A stretch of 48,895 nucleotides of DNA, from the NCBI RefSeq assembly GCF_014879935.1, contig NZ_JACSRD010000209.1, positions 1 to 48,895 of the forward strand, given 5' to 3'. Origin of the DNA: Prosthecobacter sp. (lineage in GTDB: Bacteria > Verrucomicrobiota > Verrucomicrobiia > Verrucomicrobiales > Verrucomicrobiaceae). A program made the position numbers and the translations under genes. Of the stretch, positions 1 to 6,938 are shown piece after piece; within the stretch, counting starts at the first letter, position 1, and the number at the start of each line of letters is the position of its first letter. The notes under the pieces were generated by a model. The model saw nothing but the letters and a program-made list of their open reading frames with translations. It ran no database searches and had not been told where the DNA came from.

Positions 1-807
1 GATGGCCGGCCGTCTCGACCTGCAAATCCCTTCAGCTTTTACCCACCCAGCATAGCGAAGCGCCATAATGTCTGGTAGTTTGTCTCCACCTCCGGGAATC
101 GGCGCTCCATCTGGACGCTCCCGGCCTCGCGCCTGTTCACGGGTGCGGAAATGAAATCCGTCCCAGCTTGGCGGCAGGGAGCCATCGTGATTCTTCTTCC
201 ACTTCTCCTCGAACTTGTCATAGTCCTCAGGCGTTTCGCTAGTGAAGTGGAAGACGGAGCGGTTCTTCTGCCCTTTCAGCCAGCCAGCGAGCCTCTGAAC
301 CTGGTCATTCACCAAGGCATTCATCGGGTAAAGAATAAGGGCTGAGATGCCGCCCTGATCGCGCGGAGCGGACCAAAGATCGTTCAATAGAGGAATCAGG
401 AAGGATTCTGTCTTGCCAGCGCCCGTGCCAGCCTTCACAAGAATCGCCGGGCGCTCTCCGGGCCGTGCATTGGGAGTGTGCCGTGCAAGACAGATGGCCT
501 CCTCCTGATGAGTGTAGGGATGCCGATCGAGCGGAAACTCGCCGACTTTGGCGAGTTGATTGGCGAGCTCTCGTTCGAGCACCCCTGCTTCAACCAAATC
601 TCGCAGGCTTCTCTTGGCTGGCTCGGATGGGAATGCAGCCTCTACCCAAGGCTCACTGGCGAGGCCACCCTCCTCTGCTGGCTTTTTCCAAATCTGCTCC
701 AAGGCTTCACTCACTTCCGAATCGCAGACAAAATGATCACTCAAACAGAAATTGACGGAACGCTCTTTGAGCGACTTGGCAAGGTGTAGGGTATTGAGCT
801 GGCTCAT
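1..807 (-). CDS. DEAD/DEAH-type superfamily 2 helicase, N-terminal part (runs off window)
   Basis: The first 269 codons of a helicase are visible; the 3' part lies outside the window. A Q-motif-like stretch (PYTHQEEAI, about residue 97) is followed by a Walker A loop AGTGAGKTES (about 125-134) and a motif Ia region LYPMNALVNDQVQRL (about 155-169). This Walker A/motif Ia pairing is typical of large helicases in defence islands, such as those of DISARM, Druantia or Dpd clusters; which of these, if any, cannot be decided without the DEAH box and C-terminal domains. The start ATG lies 10 bp after the stop of the upstream unknown gene, so the two are very likely co-transcribed. No clear Shine-Dalgarno site is present. 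After KLPDI (about residue 247) the sequence does not continue into the TNYSML-type motif expected in this family, so the last ~66 bases may be divergent, rearranged or misassembled. Confidence 0.8.
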   Translation of the reverse strand, partial: MSQLNTLHLAKSLKERSVNFCLSDHFVCDSEVSEALEQIWKKPAEEGGLASEPWVEAAFPSEPAKRSLRDLVEAGVLERELANQLAKVGEFPLDRHPYTHQEEAICLARHTPNARPGERPAILVKAGTGAGKTESFLIPLLNDLWSAPRDQGGISALILYPMNALVNDQVQRLAGWLKGQKNRSVFHFTSETPEDYDKFEEKWKKNHDGSLPPSWDGFHFRTREQARGRERPDGAPIPGGGDKLPDIMALRYAGWVKAEGICRSRRPAI

Positions 808-817
808 AGGCAGGATG

Positions 818-2710
818 TTAAACAGTAATTCTGGCGCGGCCCTGCAGGTCCGCCAGCCATTCATGAAGGACAAGCTGGCGAAAAGCCGGTTCATGGCAGA
901 AGCGCCTAAATTCTGCCGAGAACGCCGTCGATACGATGTTTCCACTGAGGTTGAGGGAGGGAATTGCTTTCAGCATGCGGTTTGTATCGACCTTGAAGCG
1001 CTTCGCTAGTTGCTCGGCCTTGCCGCTGTCTTGAGTGATCAGTGCGTTCGCGTCTGATGCCTGAACTGCGGCCCCCAAGCCGAGAATCGGACAAATCGTT
1101 AGCAATTGATGAGCCAGGGATGCGACGCTTTCACAGCGGCATGCCTTAGCGAGTTTCACGACCTGATCTGAAGTCAGAAGCCTGGGTGAATCGAAGTGAC
1201 ACTCGCGAATTGCCTCAAGCCAATAGCTGTCATCTTTGAGAGAACTGACTGGCAAAGAGCTTTCGCCTCGATCCGCAACTGAGGAGCCGAGCCAAACAGG
1301 CAGTGCATCTGCTAAATGCTGCCTGAAGAACGAAGAGAATGGCCCCTGAGCATCTTTGGACAGAATCGGGGCGCGCCACCATTGCAGCCAGGCGGCCAGC
1401 TTATTCGAAGAAGGCGCTTGATCATCGCAATCCATCACAGATGTCCACTTGACAGGATGAAGCCAGGACCCCACTCGATGTCCTCGGTATGAAATAGCCA
1501 GTCCCAGGAGGTCATTCCAATTTAAATTCGGAATAATGAACGACTGCTGATCACAACTCTGGTCTCTCAAGGAGATGGCAACGACCTTTGGAAGAGAACC
1601 CCGGCACCATGCCCAGAGCTGATGCCCTTCATCAAATTCGTAAGGGCCAGCCAATGCAATCAGGCAACCACCTGAGGTAGGCTCCACTGCTTCCATGATT
1701 CCTTGATCCGTGCATTCATCTGTCACGGCCAGAAGCTCCCGATCTCCATATTTTAGAGAAACCCTGCCGCCAAGACCCGCGAATGAGCGGGGGTGTGGAA
1801 ATTTAAAAGCGAGCCTGTCCTTGTACCGTTGCTTGATTGGCTTGGTTTCAACGATCATGCGATGGCTTTCAGACAGCACCCCTTTGGCATTTGGTTCCCA
1901 GCCGTTTGGAGTCTTGACCGCAATGGTGATTTCGGCGTTTTCCAGGCGGCGACTCCGGCAGGGTGATTTGCTATCAGGTGCCTCATACTTGCTATCACCT
2001 GCCAGGGACCATTCTTTGAAGATACAACCAAGCCATGCGACGGGCTCCAAAGTTGACTCGCGCCACACATTCACGCCCTTTTTTGACAACTTAGCCCCAA
2101 CCGAAATCCCCTCTACCATGGCTTCCAGCGTCACGGGAATCTCAACAAAGTCAGCGGGATTTTGCCAACGACGCATTTCGGATGATTCTCCAGCTGGCAC
2201 CCTCACACGAACTTCATTTGCTTTCCATTTATCTGAAGCCACCACGCCGAAAAGAGCCGACTTATCATGAGGGCTGATGCATGTCTTCCATTTCAGTTCG
2301 AAACTCTTCGGTGGCTTCGTAGCCCCGATGGGCAGTTCAGCGGGGTCTGCCAGTGTCTCAATCAATGGGCCATTCCATAATTCGCCATCACCTAGCTGCG
2401 CTGGGAGCAACACCTCCAGCAACCGTGGCCGCCAGTCAGGGCGAAGCCAAGGATTGCCATTGATCTCCTCAATCACACGCTCTCGGGTCATTTTCCCAAC
2501 GATTGCAAGCCAGAGCATGTGGAAACTGCCTGACTTCCCGGTTGATGTAAGCAGGTCAGTCAATTCCGCCGGGCGTTTTTTTTGTCGTTCTCCATTCCGA
2601 TATATGCCCCTTGAGATCATGCTCACAGATTCCTGCATGAGTTCGGAAGAACTTCGGCCAGTCTCGTCTTTCGAGAGCATCTCCACCAGTGCGTAGTCGA
2701 AAAGCTTCAC
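818..2710 (-). CDS. Unknown protein, large C-terminal part (possibly frameshifted from upstream ORF)
   Basis: I do not recognise this 630-residue protein. It has no signal peptide and no membrane segment, and is rich in Trp and charged residues, so it is probably cytoplasmic. The GTG start is poor, and the reading frame remains open upstream only in overlap with the preceding ORF. The overlap is about 155 nt, which is far too long for a normal operon junction. Joining the two frames at a GCTTTTC run near 2700 gives one smooth protein of about 765 residues (…KATCEAF-DYALVEML…). It therefore is best read as the main part of one gene broken by a one-base insertion, real or a sequencing error. 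It lies immediately upstream of a defence-type helicase, and the pair may form a two-gene system. Confidence 0.7.
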   Translation of the reverse strand: MKLFDYALVEMLSKDETGRSSSELMQESVSMISRGIYRNGERQKKRPAELTDLLTSTGKSGSFHMLWLAIVGKMTRERVIEEINGNPWLRPDWRPRLLEVLLPAQLGDGELWNGPLIETLADPAELPIGATKPPKSFELKWKTCISPHDKSALFGVVASDKWKANEVRVRVPAGESSEMRRWQNPADFVEIPVTLEAMVEGISVGAKLSKKGVNVWRESTLEPVAWLGCIFKEWSLAGDSKYEAPDSKSPCRSRRLENAEITIAVKTPNGWEPNAKGVLSESHRMIVETKPIKQRYKDRLAFKFPHPRSFAGLGGRVSLKYGDRELLAVTDECTDQGIMEAVEPTSGGCLIALAGPYEFDEGHQLWAWCRGSLPKVVAISLRDQSCDQQSFIIPNLNWNDLLGLAISYRGHRVGSWLHPVKWTSVMDCDDQAPSSNKLAAWLQWWRAPILSKDAQGPFSSFFRQHLADALPVWLGSSVADRGESSLPVSSLKDDSYWLEAIRECHFDSPRLLTSDQVVKLAKACRCESVASLAHQLLTICPILGLGAAVQASDANALITQDSGKAEQLAKRFKVDTNRMLKAIPSLNLSGNIVSTAFSAEFRRFCHEPAFRQLVLHEWLADLQGRARITV

Positions 2711-3113
2711 ATGTGGCCTTCATGAGCAGCCGGAAATGCGTTGTGAACTTCCCTTCATCGTCAAACATCCACCAGGGGATTTCGCTGCCAAATACGGGTG
2801 ATTCTCGAATGAGCGTCTCTGGTTGAGATAGGTCTGTTCCCCGCAGCAAAATGACCTGTCTGATGAGCAAAGCCAAGCCCGGCAAGACCTGCTCGGGCTT
2901 CAATCCCTCTTGGAAACCTTTCCGCCTCAATGAGGCAGTCTCTTTGAAGAGAAGGCATAGACCATCAAGCGCTTCGGGGCTAATGGCTTCAATGATCCTG
3001 GTCGCAGCGTCTTCAAAGGAATCCAGTGGCGGATTGATCTCCCCCAAAGATGCTCGTTTGCCAGCGCCCGTTAGACGCTTTAGCTCGGAGCACAGACTGT
3101 AGAGATTCACCAT
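2556..3113 (-). CDS. Unknown protein, N-terminal part of the split gene
   Basis: This ORF of 185 codons starts with ATG (MVNLYSLCSELKRL). Its first ~135 residues look like a normal helical, soluble protein. The last ~50 codons, which overlap the 630-codon ORF, read like an out-of-frame tail. Removing one T from the four-T run in GCTTTTC would put it in frame with the downstream ORF. No family was recognised. A possible -10 box (TATAGC) lies about 20 bp before the ATG, but no convincing -35 was found. The 93-bp gap to the neighbouring rtcB stop separates this transcription unit from the RNA-repair genes. Confidence 0.6.
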   Translation of the reverse strand: MVNLYSLCSELKRLTGAGKRASLGEINPPLDSFEDAATRIIEAISPEALDGLCLLFKETASLRRKGFQEGLKPEQVLPGLALLIRQVILLRGTDLSQPETLIRESPVFGSEIPWWMFDDEGKFTTHFRLLMKATCEAFRLRTGGDALERRDWPKFFRTHAGICEHDLKGHISEWRTTKKTPGGID

Positions 3114-3206
3114 TTGATACGTAAGCTGCTATAGTGGAATCCCGAAAGTCGGAAGAGTTTGGTTTCTGAGATTTGCTGCCCCCATTTTTCTGTCAGCCGG
3201 GTTCCC

Positions 3207-4697
3207 TCAATCATCCGCCTCCGCCGCGTCTTTGATGACGAAGCGGGCCTTCAGTTTGCAGACCTGCTGGGCGAGGCCGGCGGCTTCGACGCTGTGGAGG
3301 ACTTCTTTGAAGTCTTTGTAGGCGTTCGGGGCTTCGTCGATGGGGTATTGGCGGGCGTTGTAGAGGATGTCGTGGGTTTCGAAGTCGGCGTTGACCTCCG
3401 CTTGATTCAGAGTGCGGGCGGCGGCTTTGCGGCCCATGCAGCGACCGGCTCCGTGATTGACGCTGTAGCAGCTTTTCACAGCATCGGGCTTCGCGACCAT
3501 GACGACGGAGCCGTCTCGCGGATTTCCGGGGAGCAGGATGGGGTGGCCGGTTTCGGCGAAGGGCGTGTCTTTGAGCGCGTGGTGGCCGCCGGGGAAGGCA
3601 CGCGTGGCGCCTTTGCGGTGAACCCACGCGAGCTGGTCATCGACGACTTCCTGACGTGCGATGTTGTGGCTGATGAAATACACGAGCTGGCCGGTCGTCC
3701 CTGGCAGCACTTCTTGGAAGGCCTCCAGCACGAGCGCATTGATGAGCAGGTGGTTCACGGTGGCGAAGTTCGCCCCGAGCGCCATGTCATCGAGATACGC
3801 GTCCGCCTCGGGTGTTCCGAGCGGGGCATAGACGAGCTGTTTGTCATCGGCCGGGAAAGGCAGGCCCCAGGTGCGGAAGAAGCCTTCCAGCGACTTGAAC
3901 TGACGCTGCGCGAGGATGTTCCCGAACCCGCGCGATCCGCAGTGGCTGAGGAAGGCGACATGATTGTCCCGCAGGCCGAAGACCTCGGCGGTGCGGCGCA
4001 TCGCGGGGTCATCGGCGAGCTGCACGACCTCGCACTCACCGAAGTGGTTTCCACCTCCGTAGGAGCCGAGCTGGGTCATCTTGTTTTCAAAGCCGGGGAA
4101 GGCGTTGAAGGCGCGCATTTGGTCGAGGCGCTCATGGAGGGTGGAGACGTTTCCGTCATGACCGAGGTGGGTGCTGTCTTCGCAACGCTGCGCCCACTCA
4201 GGCGGGATGCCGAGCGCGTCGCACACGCTGCGGCTCGCGCCTTCGGTGCACACCTGCACGCCGAGGTCGGCGGACACGCGGCGGGATTTTTTCGCCTCGC
4301 GCTGACCACGACCTGCGCCAGTCGGCGTGCGGGCCACGATGGCGTCGATGAGGCGACGACGGATGGTTTTATCGATGATCTCATCGGCGGGGATGTCCAT
4401 CTGGAGCAGGGACATGGAGCACTTGATGTCCACGCCGACCGGCCCCGGATAAATGTGCGTCGGCGAGACCATCACGCAGCCGACCGGTGCACCGTAACCG
4501 CTATGCGCGTCGGGATTGAGCACGAGATCGGTCACGCCCGGCGCGGAACGCGAATTGAGCGCCTGCTCGATGCAGGATGGGTCAAACCCGGCACGGATCG
4601 CCTCCGTGCCGATGACGGTGATGGGTTTTCCGGCGTTGTTGCGGGCTGGTAGGATGGCTTCGGCTTCGCCGGTAATGTGGAAGGGGGAGGAGGACAT
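3207..4697 (-). CDS. rtcB: RNA-splicing ligase RtcB
   Basis: RtcB joins RNA ends carrying 2',3'-cyclic phosphate or 3'-phosphate to 5'-OH ends, using GTP and Mn2+ through a covalent histidine-GMP. The 496-residue product keeps the family motifs in order: GVDIKC (metal ligands D90 and C93), GGGNHF (N217, H218), SHCGSRGFG (H252), SHN (H344), VHRKGATRA (about 359) and NHGAGR with the predicted guanylylated H415. Sequence IKC in place of the more usual IGC marks a long, divergent subfamily. The frame is open 32 codons further upstream, but that extension would run into the divergent antitoxin gene; the chosen ATG gives a normal N-terminus. It lies downstream of slipin on the same strand, with a toxin-antitoxin pair on the other strand between them. 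No sigma54 box is visible in the 69-bp divergent gap, so it may depend on readthrough from the slipin promoter or on an unseen promoter. Confidence 0.95.
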   Translation of the reverse strand: MSSSPFHITGEAEAILPARNNAGKPITVIGTEAIRAGFDPSCIEQALNSRSAPGVTDLVLNPDAHSGYGAPVGCVMVSPTHIYPGPVGVDIKCSMSLLQMDIPADEIIDKTIRRRLIDAIVARTPTGAGRGQREAKKSRRVSADLGVQVCTEGASRSVCDALGIPPEWAQRCEDSTHLGHDGNVSTLHERLDQMRAFNAFPGFENKMTQLGSYGGGNHFGECEVVQLADDPAMRRTAEVFGLRDNHVAFLSHCGSRGFGNILAQRQFKSLEGFFRTWGLPFPADDKQLVYAPLGTPEADAYLDDMALGANFATVNHLLINALVLEAFQEVLPGTTGQLVYFISHNIARQEVVDDQLAWVHRKGATRAFPGGHHALKDTPFAETGHPILLPGNPRDGSVVMVAKPDAVKSCYSVNHGAGRCMGRKAAARTLNQAEVNADFETHDILYNARQYPIDEAPNAYKDFKEVLHSVEAAGLAQQVCKLKARFVIKDAAEADD

Positions 4698-4766
4698 GGA
4701 TGGTTGGAGAAATGGAGTGTTGGATTGGCGATTGCGGAGGCGAATGAAGGTTGGTAGAATCACCGC

Positions 4767-5039
4767 ATGACGATCACCGTGAATGAGTTTCAAAGCCTCG
4801 GCGCTTCATTGCTGGAGCGGGTGCGTCGTTTTCATGAGGAGGTGGAGATTTTGGATGCTGGTGTGGTGGTGGCTCGCTTGGTTCCCGAAGAGCAAAGTCA
4901 GCCTGCGAAACCCTGGCATATTCTGCGTGGGGCCATGGGCATTCACGGTGATCTCACGGAGCCTGTGATGACCGAAGAGGAAGTGGAAGCAGGATTGGCC
5001 GCCGAGGCGAAAAACGTGATCGGGAGCCATGCTTCTTGA
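4767..5039 (+). CDS. Phd/YefM-type antitoxin
   Basis: This 90-residue protein begins MTITVNEFQSLGASLLERV, resembling the Phd/YefM N-terminal fold, and includes the strand ILDAGVVVARLVPEE that is usual in antitoxins paired with PIN toxins. The C-terminal half is acidic and probably binds and blocks the toxin. Antitoxins of this type also repress their own promoter, here the 69-bp gap shared divergently with rtcB. The stop codon overlaps the toxin start by 11 nt, so the pair is translationally coupled. The module lies antisense between two genes of the RNA-repair system. Confidence 0.85.
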   Translation: MTITVNEFQSLGASLLERVRRFHEEVEILDAGVVVARLVPEEQSQPAKPWHILRGAMGIHGDLTEPVMTEEEVEAGLAAEAKNVIGSHAS

Positions 5040-5418
5040 TACGCACATTTTGATCTGGTGGCTGAATCGCACCAGCGATCTGAGTGAATCGGCTCTGCGC
5101 TTTCTCGATGCGAAAAATCCGCGTCCGATCATTGCTGATATCAGCTTGTGGGAGGTGGCGACGCTGGTGAAAAAGGGCCGAATCACTTTGAACATTGAAT
5201 TGCGGGCTTGGTTTGATGTCGTGACGCAGCATGTCGAGGTCATTCCGATCACACCGGGCATCGCGGCACGAGTTGCTGACTTACCAGAGGAATTCCATGG
5301 TGATCCTGCGGACAGGCTCATCGTGGCAACCGCTTTGGAAATGGGCGTGCCATTGGTGACACGGGACAAGAAGATTCGGGATTCAGGTTTGGTGCAGATC
5401 ATGGAGCTGCCGGGTTGA
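5029..5418 (+). CDS. vapC: VapC-type PIN-domain ribonuclease toxin
   Basis: A 129-residue PIN domain with the full acidic site: D4 (LLDTHILIWW), E42 (SLWEVATL), D92 and D95 (DPADRLIVATA) and D113 (LVTRDKKI). VapC toxins are Mg2+-dependent endoribonucleases that usually cut tRNA or rRNA and leave 5'-phosphate and 3'-OH ends. Such ends are not RtcB substrates, so the RNA-repair neighbours are not an obvious antidote. Length and motif spacing are normal, with no sign of decay. It ends 7 bp from the stop of the convergent slipin gene, so transcripts from the two strands should collide or run antisense. Confidence 0.92.
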   Translation: MLLDTHILIWWLNRTSDLSESALRFLDAKNPRPIIADISLWEVATLVKKGRITLNIELRAWFDVVTQHVEVIPITPGIAARVADLPEEFHGDPADRLIVATALEMGVPLVTRDKKIRDSGLVQIMELPG

Positions 5419-5425
5419 GGTTGTT

Positions 5426-6154
5426 TCACACCTTCGTCACGGCTTTGAGCCGCTCAGAATCCGTCAGCCCCAGCACCAGCGTGTTTCCCACACCGGTTCC
5501 GACTTCCTGGAGGGTCTGCAGGTAGCGGAGTTGCAGAAGCTCAGGGTTGTCGCGCATGAGCTTGGCGGCGTTGGCGAGGGTGCGGAGCGCGGCGGTTTCA
5601 GCGCGGGCCTTTTCGAGGCCTGCCTGGGCTTCCTGACGCTGCTGGAGGGCGGACATGAAGCTGCGCTTCAGGTCGGCAGGCAGCATGACATCGCGGATGT
5701 CGATGCGGTCCACTTTGAGGCCGAGAGACTGGGCGCGGTCGGCGATGAGATCGAGGAGTTTAGTTCCGTGTCCTGCCTTCTGTTCCAGGAAGAATTCCGC
5801 GTTCTCCGCAGCCACGATCTGACGCAGAGCAAGCTGCACTTCGCTGTAGAGCACCGCTGCGGCATCTTGAGTGGCGCGATGCATCGTGAGAGCATCGGCG
5901 ACACGGAAGGTGGCGAGCGCGGATACCTTCAGCACGACCTGATCGGCGGTGAGGAGTTCCTGTCCTTGCACGAGGAGCATCTGCTCGCGGTTGTCGATGC
6001 GCTTCACCTCATGGCCAGCGCTCCACAGGCGATGCTTGCCGGCCGTGAGAGCACGGATGTAGCGGCCATGCTGGAAGAGCAGCGCGGTTTCGTGGTCCTG
6101 GATCACAAAGCTGAATCCGGCGGCAGGACGAAAGGTGGAGATGAAGGTGTTCAT
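5426..6154 (-). CDS. Slipin (SPFH/band 7 protein) of RNA-repair type
   Basis: The 242-residue protein is an SPFH/band 7 domain from about residue 15 to 180 (FVIQDHETALLFQHGRYI near the start; ALRQIVAAENAEFFLEQK and RAQSLGLKVDRIDIRDVMLP later) followed by a helical, probable coiled-coil region (SALQQRQEAQAGLEKARAET, about 172-191). Slipins are known genomic partners of RtcB and RtcR; their job there is not settled. Most slipins have an N-terminal membrane hairpin; none is obvious here, so this one may be soluble or only peripherally bound. The frame is open 38 codons further upstream, but the ATG chosen removes a Arg/Pro-rich tail that would overlap the structured leader. A strong sigma54 promoter 290 bp upstream should drive it. 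Confidence 0.9.
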   Translation of the reverse strand: MNTFISTFRPAAGFSFVIQDHETALLFQHGRYIRALTAGKHRLWSAGHEVKRIDNREQMLLVQGQELLTADQVVLKVSALATFRVADALTMHRATQDAAAVLYSEVQLALRQIVAAENAEFFLEQKAGHGTKLLDLIADRAQSLGLKVDRIDIRDVMLPADLKRSFMSALQQRQEAQAGLEKARAETAALRTLANAAKLMRDNPELLQLRYLQTLQEVGTGVGNTLVLGLTDSERLKAVTKV

Positions 6155-6436
6155 GATGATTGGATGCTTAAAAATGTCCTTCCCGGATGGCTGGCGGCCC
6201 GCTGACGGGAGTTGAATGGCCCGCACGCGGCGGACATCGCCACGCTGCCAGACAGCTCGCAGAGTCATGAGGCCGTTGCGTCCATCTGCCGGAGCAGACT
6301 TTCACCCCGGCCATCCGGGAAGGTTTATGTCGATGGGGATTCGCACCCCGAGGTTGCCCTTTACTAGGTGTCTCCTCACCGATGGGCAGCTTCCTTGGGC
6401 GTATCGCTTCAGTCAGTGCATGGAGTCGGAGGACAG
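6155..6436 (-). ncRNA. Structured leader RNA with tRNA-like T-arm (predicted)
   Basis: No coding potential was found here between the predicted transcription start and the slipin ATG, but several stems can be seen in the minus-strand RNA. First, TGCCC pairs with GGGCA around an inner stem GGTG/CACC. Next comes GGGG-TGCGAAT-CCCC, which has the stem and 7-base loop of a tRNA T-arm. Further on are CCCGG-ATGG-CCGGG, TCTGC-TCCG-GCAGA (a UNCG tetraloop), and an 8-bp stem GCGTGGCG-ATGTC-CGCCGCGT. A 14-bp segment near 6310-6323 is also perfectly complementary to 6178-6191. RNA-repair operons in other bacteria can encode tRNA-like RNAs such as the Y RNAs (established knowledge); that this leader is one is inference. 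A complete acceptor stem was not found. Confidence 0.55.
6178..6323. repeat. 14-bp inverted repeat spanning the slipin leader
   Basis: The minus-strand RNA contains CCTTCCCGGATGGC (6323 to 6310) and its exact complement GCCATCCGGGAAGG (6191 to 6178), separated by 118 nt. The match stops exactly after 14 bases on both sides. The first arm can instead fold locally into CCCGG-ATGG-CCGGG, so the two pairings exclude each other. The second arm ends 23 nt before the slipin ATG. The arrangement could close a long RNA domain or act as a conformational switch; only the complementarity is seen, the role is inferred. Confidence 0.75.
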
Positions 6437-6446
6437 AAGGATGTAT

Positions 6447-6462
6447 TGCCAGACGCGTGCCA
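6447..6462 (-). promoter_or_regulatory. Sigma54 (RpoN) promoter of the slipin/RNA-repair transcript
   Basis: On the minus strand the sequence TGGCAC-GCGTC-TGGCA matches the sigma54 consensus (TGGCAC-N5-TTGCW) at all but one position. The invariant GG of the -24 element and the GC of the -12 element are exactly 12 bp apart, with C6448 at -12; transcription should start near 6436. The sigma54 activator RtcR is encoded 1.7 kb away, which is the expected regulator. The -24 element is one arm of a palindrome (CGTGCCA, 5-bp spacer, TGGCACG; 6456-6474), but the plus-strand copy has no -12 partner. Enhancer sites for RtcR should lie between 6480 and 6690; I could not identify them by eye. Confidence 0.85.
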
Positions 6463-6697
6463 AAACTTGGCACGGAGGGGTCGGATGACGCTGGAAGCCC
6501 TGTAAATACAGGGGAAGAAAATTTTTGGAGCGGTTTGGGGGGAAGGCGGCCTGCCGCATCGAACGACGAACAATGCTAGCGTATAGGCTATTGATTTATC
6601 CCAGGAGAAGGCTACGAACTCCGCGTTCTGTTCTCCCGTCATGAAACGCGACCAGAAATGATCTGGCAGGCCGATGAGGAGACATTAGAATCACGAT

Positions 6698-6934
6698 ATG
6701 ATCCTCGAAACCATACCCGCTATCCGACAGCTCACGGCGGAGCAGAAAATCCGGCTCTGCTGGGAGCTTGCGGATGATGTCTCAAAAGAGATGGAGGTTC
6801 GGCCTGAAGTGCTGCGCGTGCTCGATGAGCGGCTCGACGCCTATGATGCCGATCCTGCGGCGGTAAAGTCGACCAACGAGGTCACGGCGGGCATTCTCGA
6901 ACTCAAACGCCGCATCGTGGGCGCTGCTGCGTGA
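6698..6934 (+). CDS. Addiction-module antitoxin (CHP02574-like)
   Basis: A 78-residue, acidic, helical protein with the short N-terminal pattern typical of RelE/ParE-associated addiction-module components (RQLTAEQKIRLCWELADDV) and a C-terminal helix rich in Arg and Lys (ILELKRRIVG). It is followed by a RelE/ParE-type toxin after only 4 bp. It presumably neutralises that toxin by direct binding. Its promoter must lie in the ~220 bp shared with the divergent sigma54 promoter of the slipin transcript, so binding of an autoregulator here could also influence the RNA-repair unit. A GAGGAG stretch is about 16 bp before the ATG, too far to be a good ribosome site. Confidence 0.75.
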   Translation: MILETIPAIRQLTAEQKIRLCWELADDVSKEMEVRPEVLRVLDERLDAYDADPAAVKSTNEVTAGILELKRRIVGAAA

Positions 6935-6938
6935 TCGC

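Noticed and set aside
3159-4652. 497-codon plus-strand frame opposite rtcB
   Set aside because: rtcB has complete catalytic motifs; the opposite frame has only the biased composition of an antisense shadow.
6468-6485. A sigma54 promoter on the plus strand toward the RelE/ParE pair
   Set aside because: TGGCACG is present but the -12 position reads GGTCGG rather than TTGC, so only half the promoter is there.
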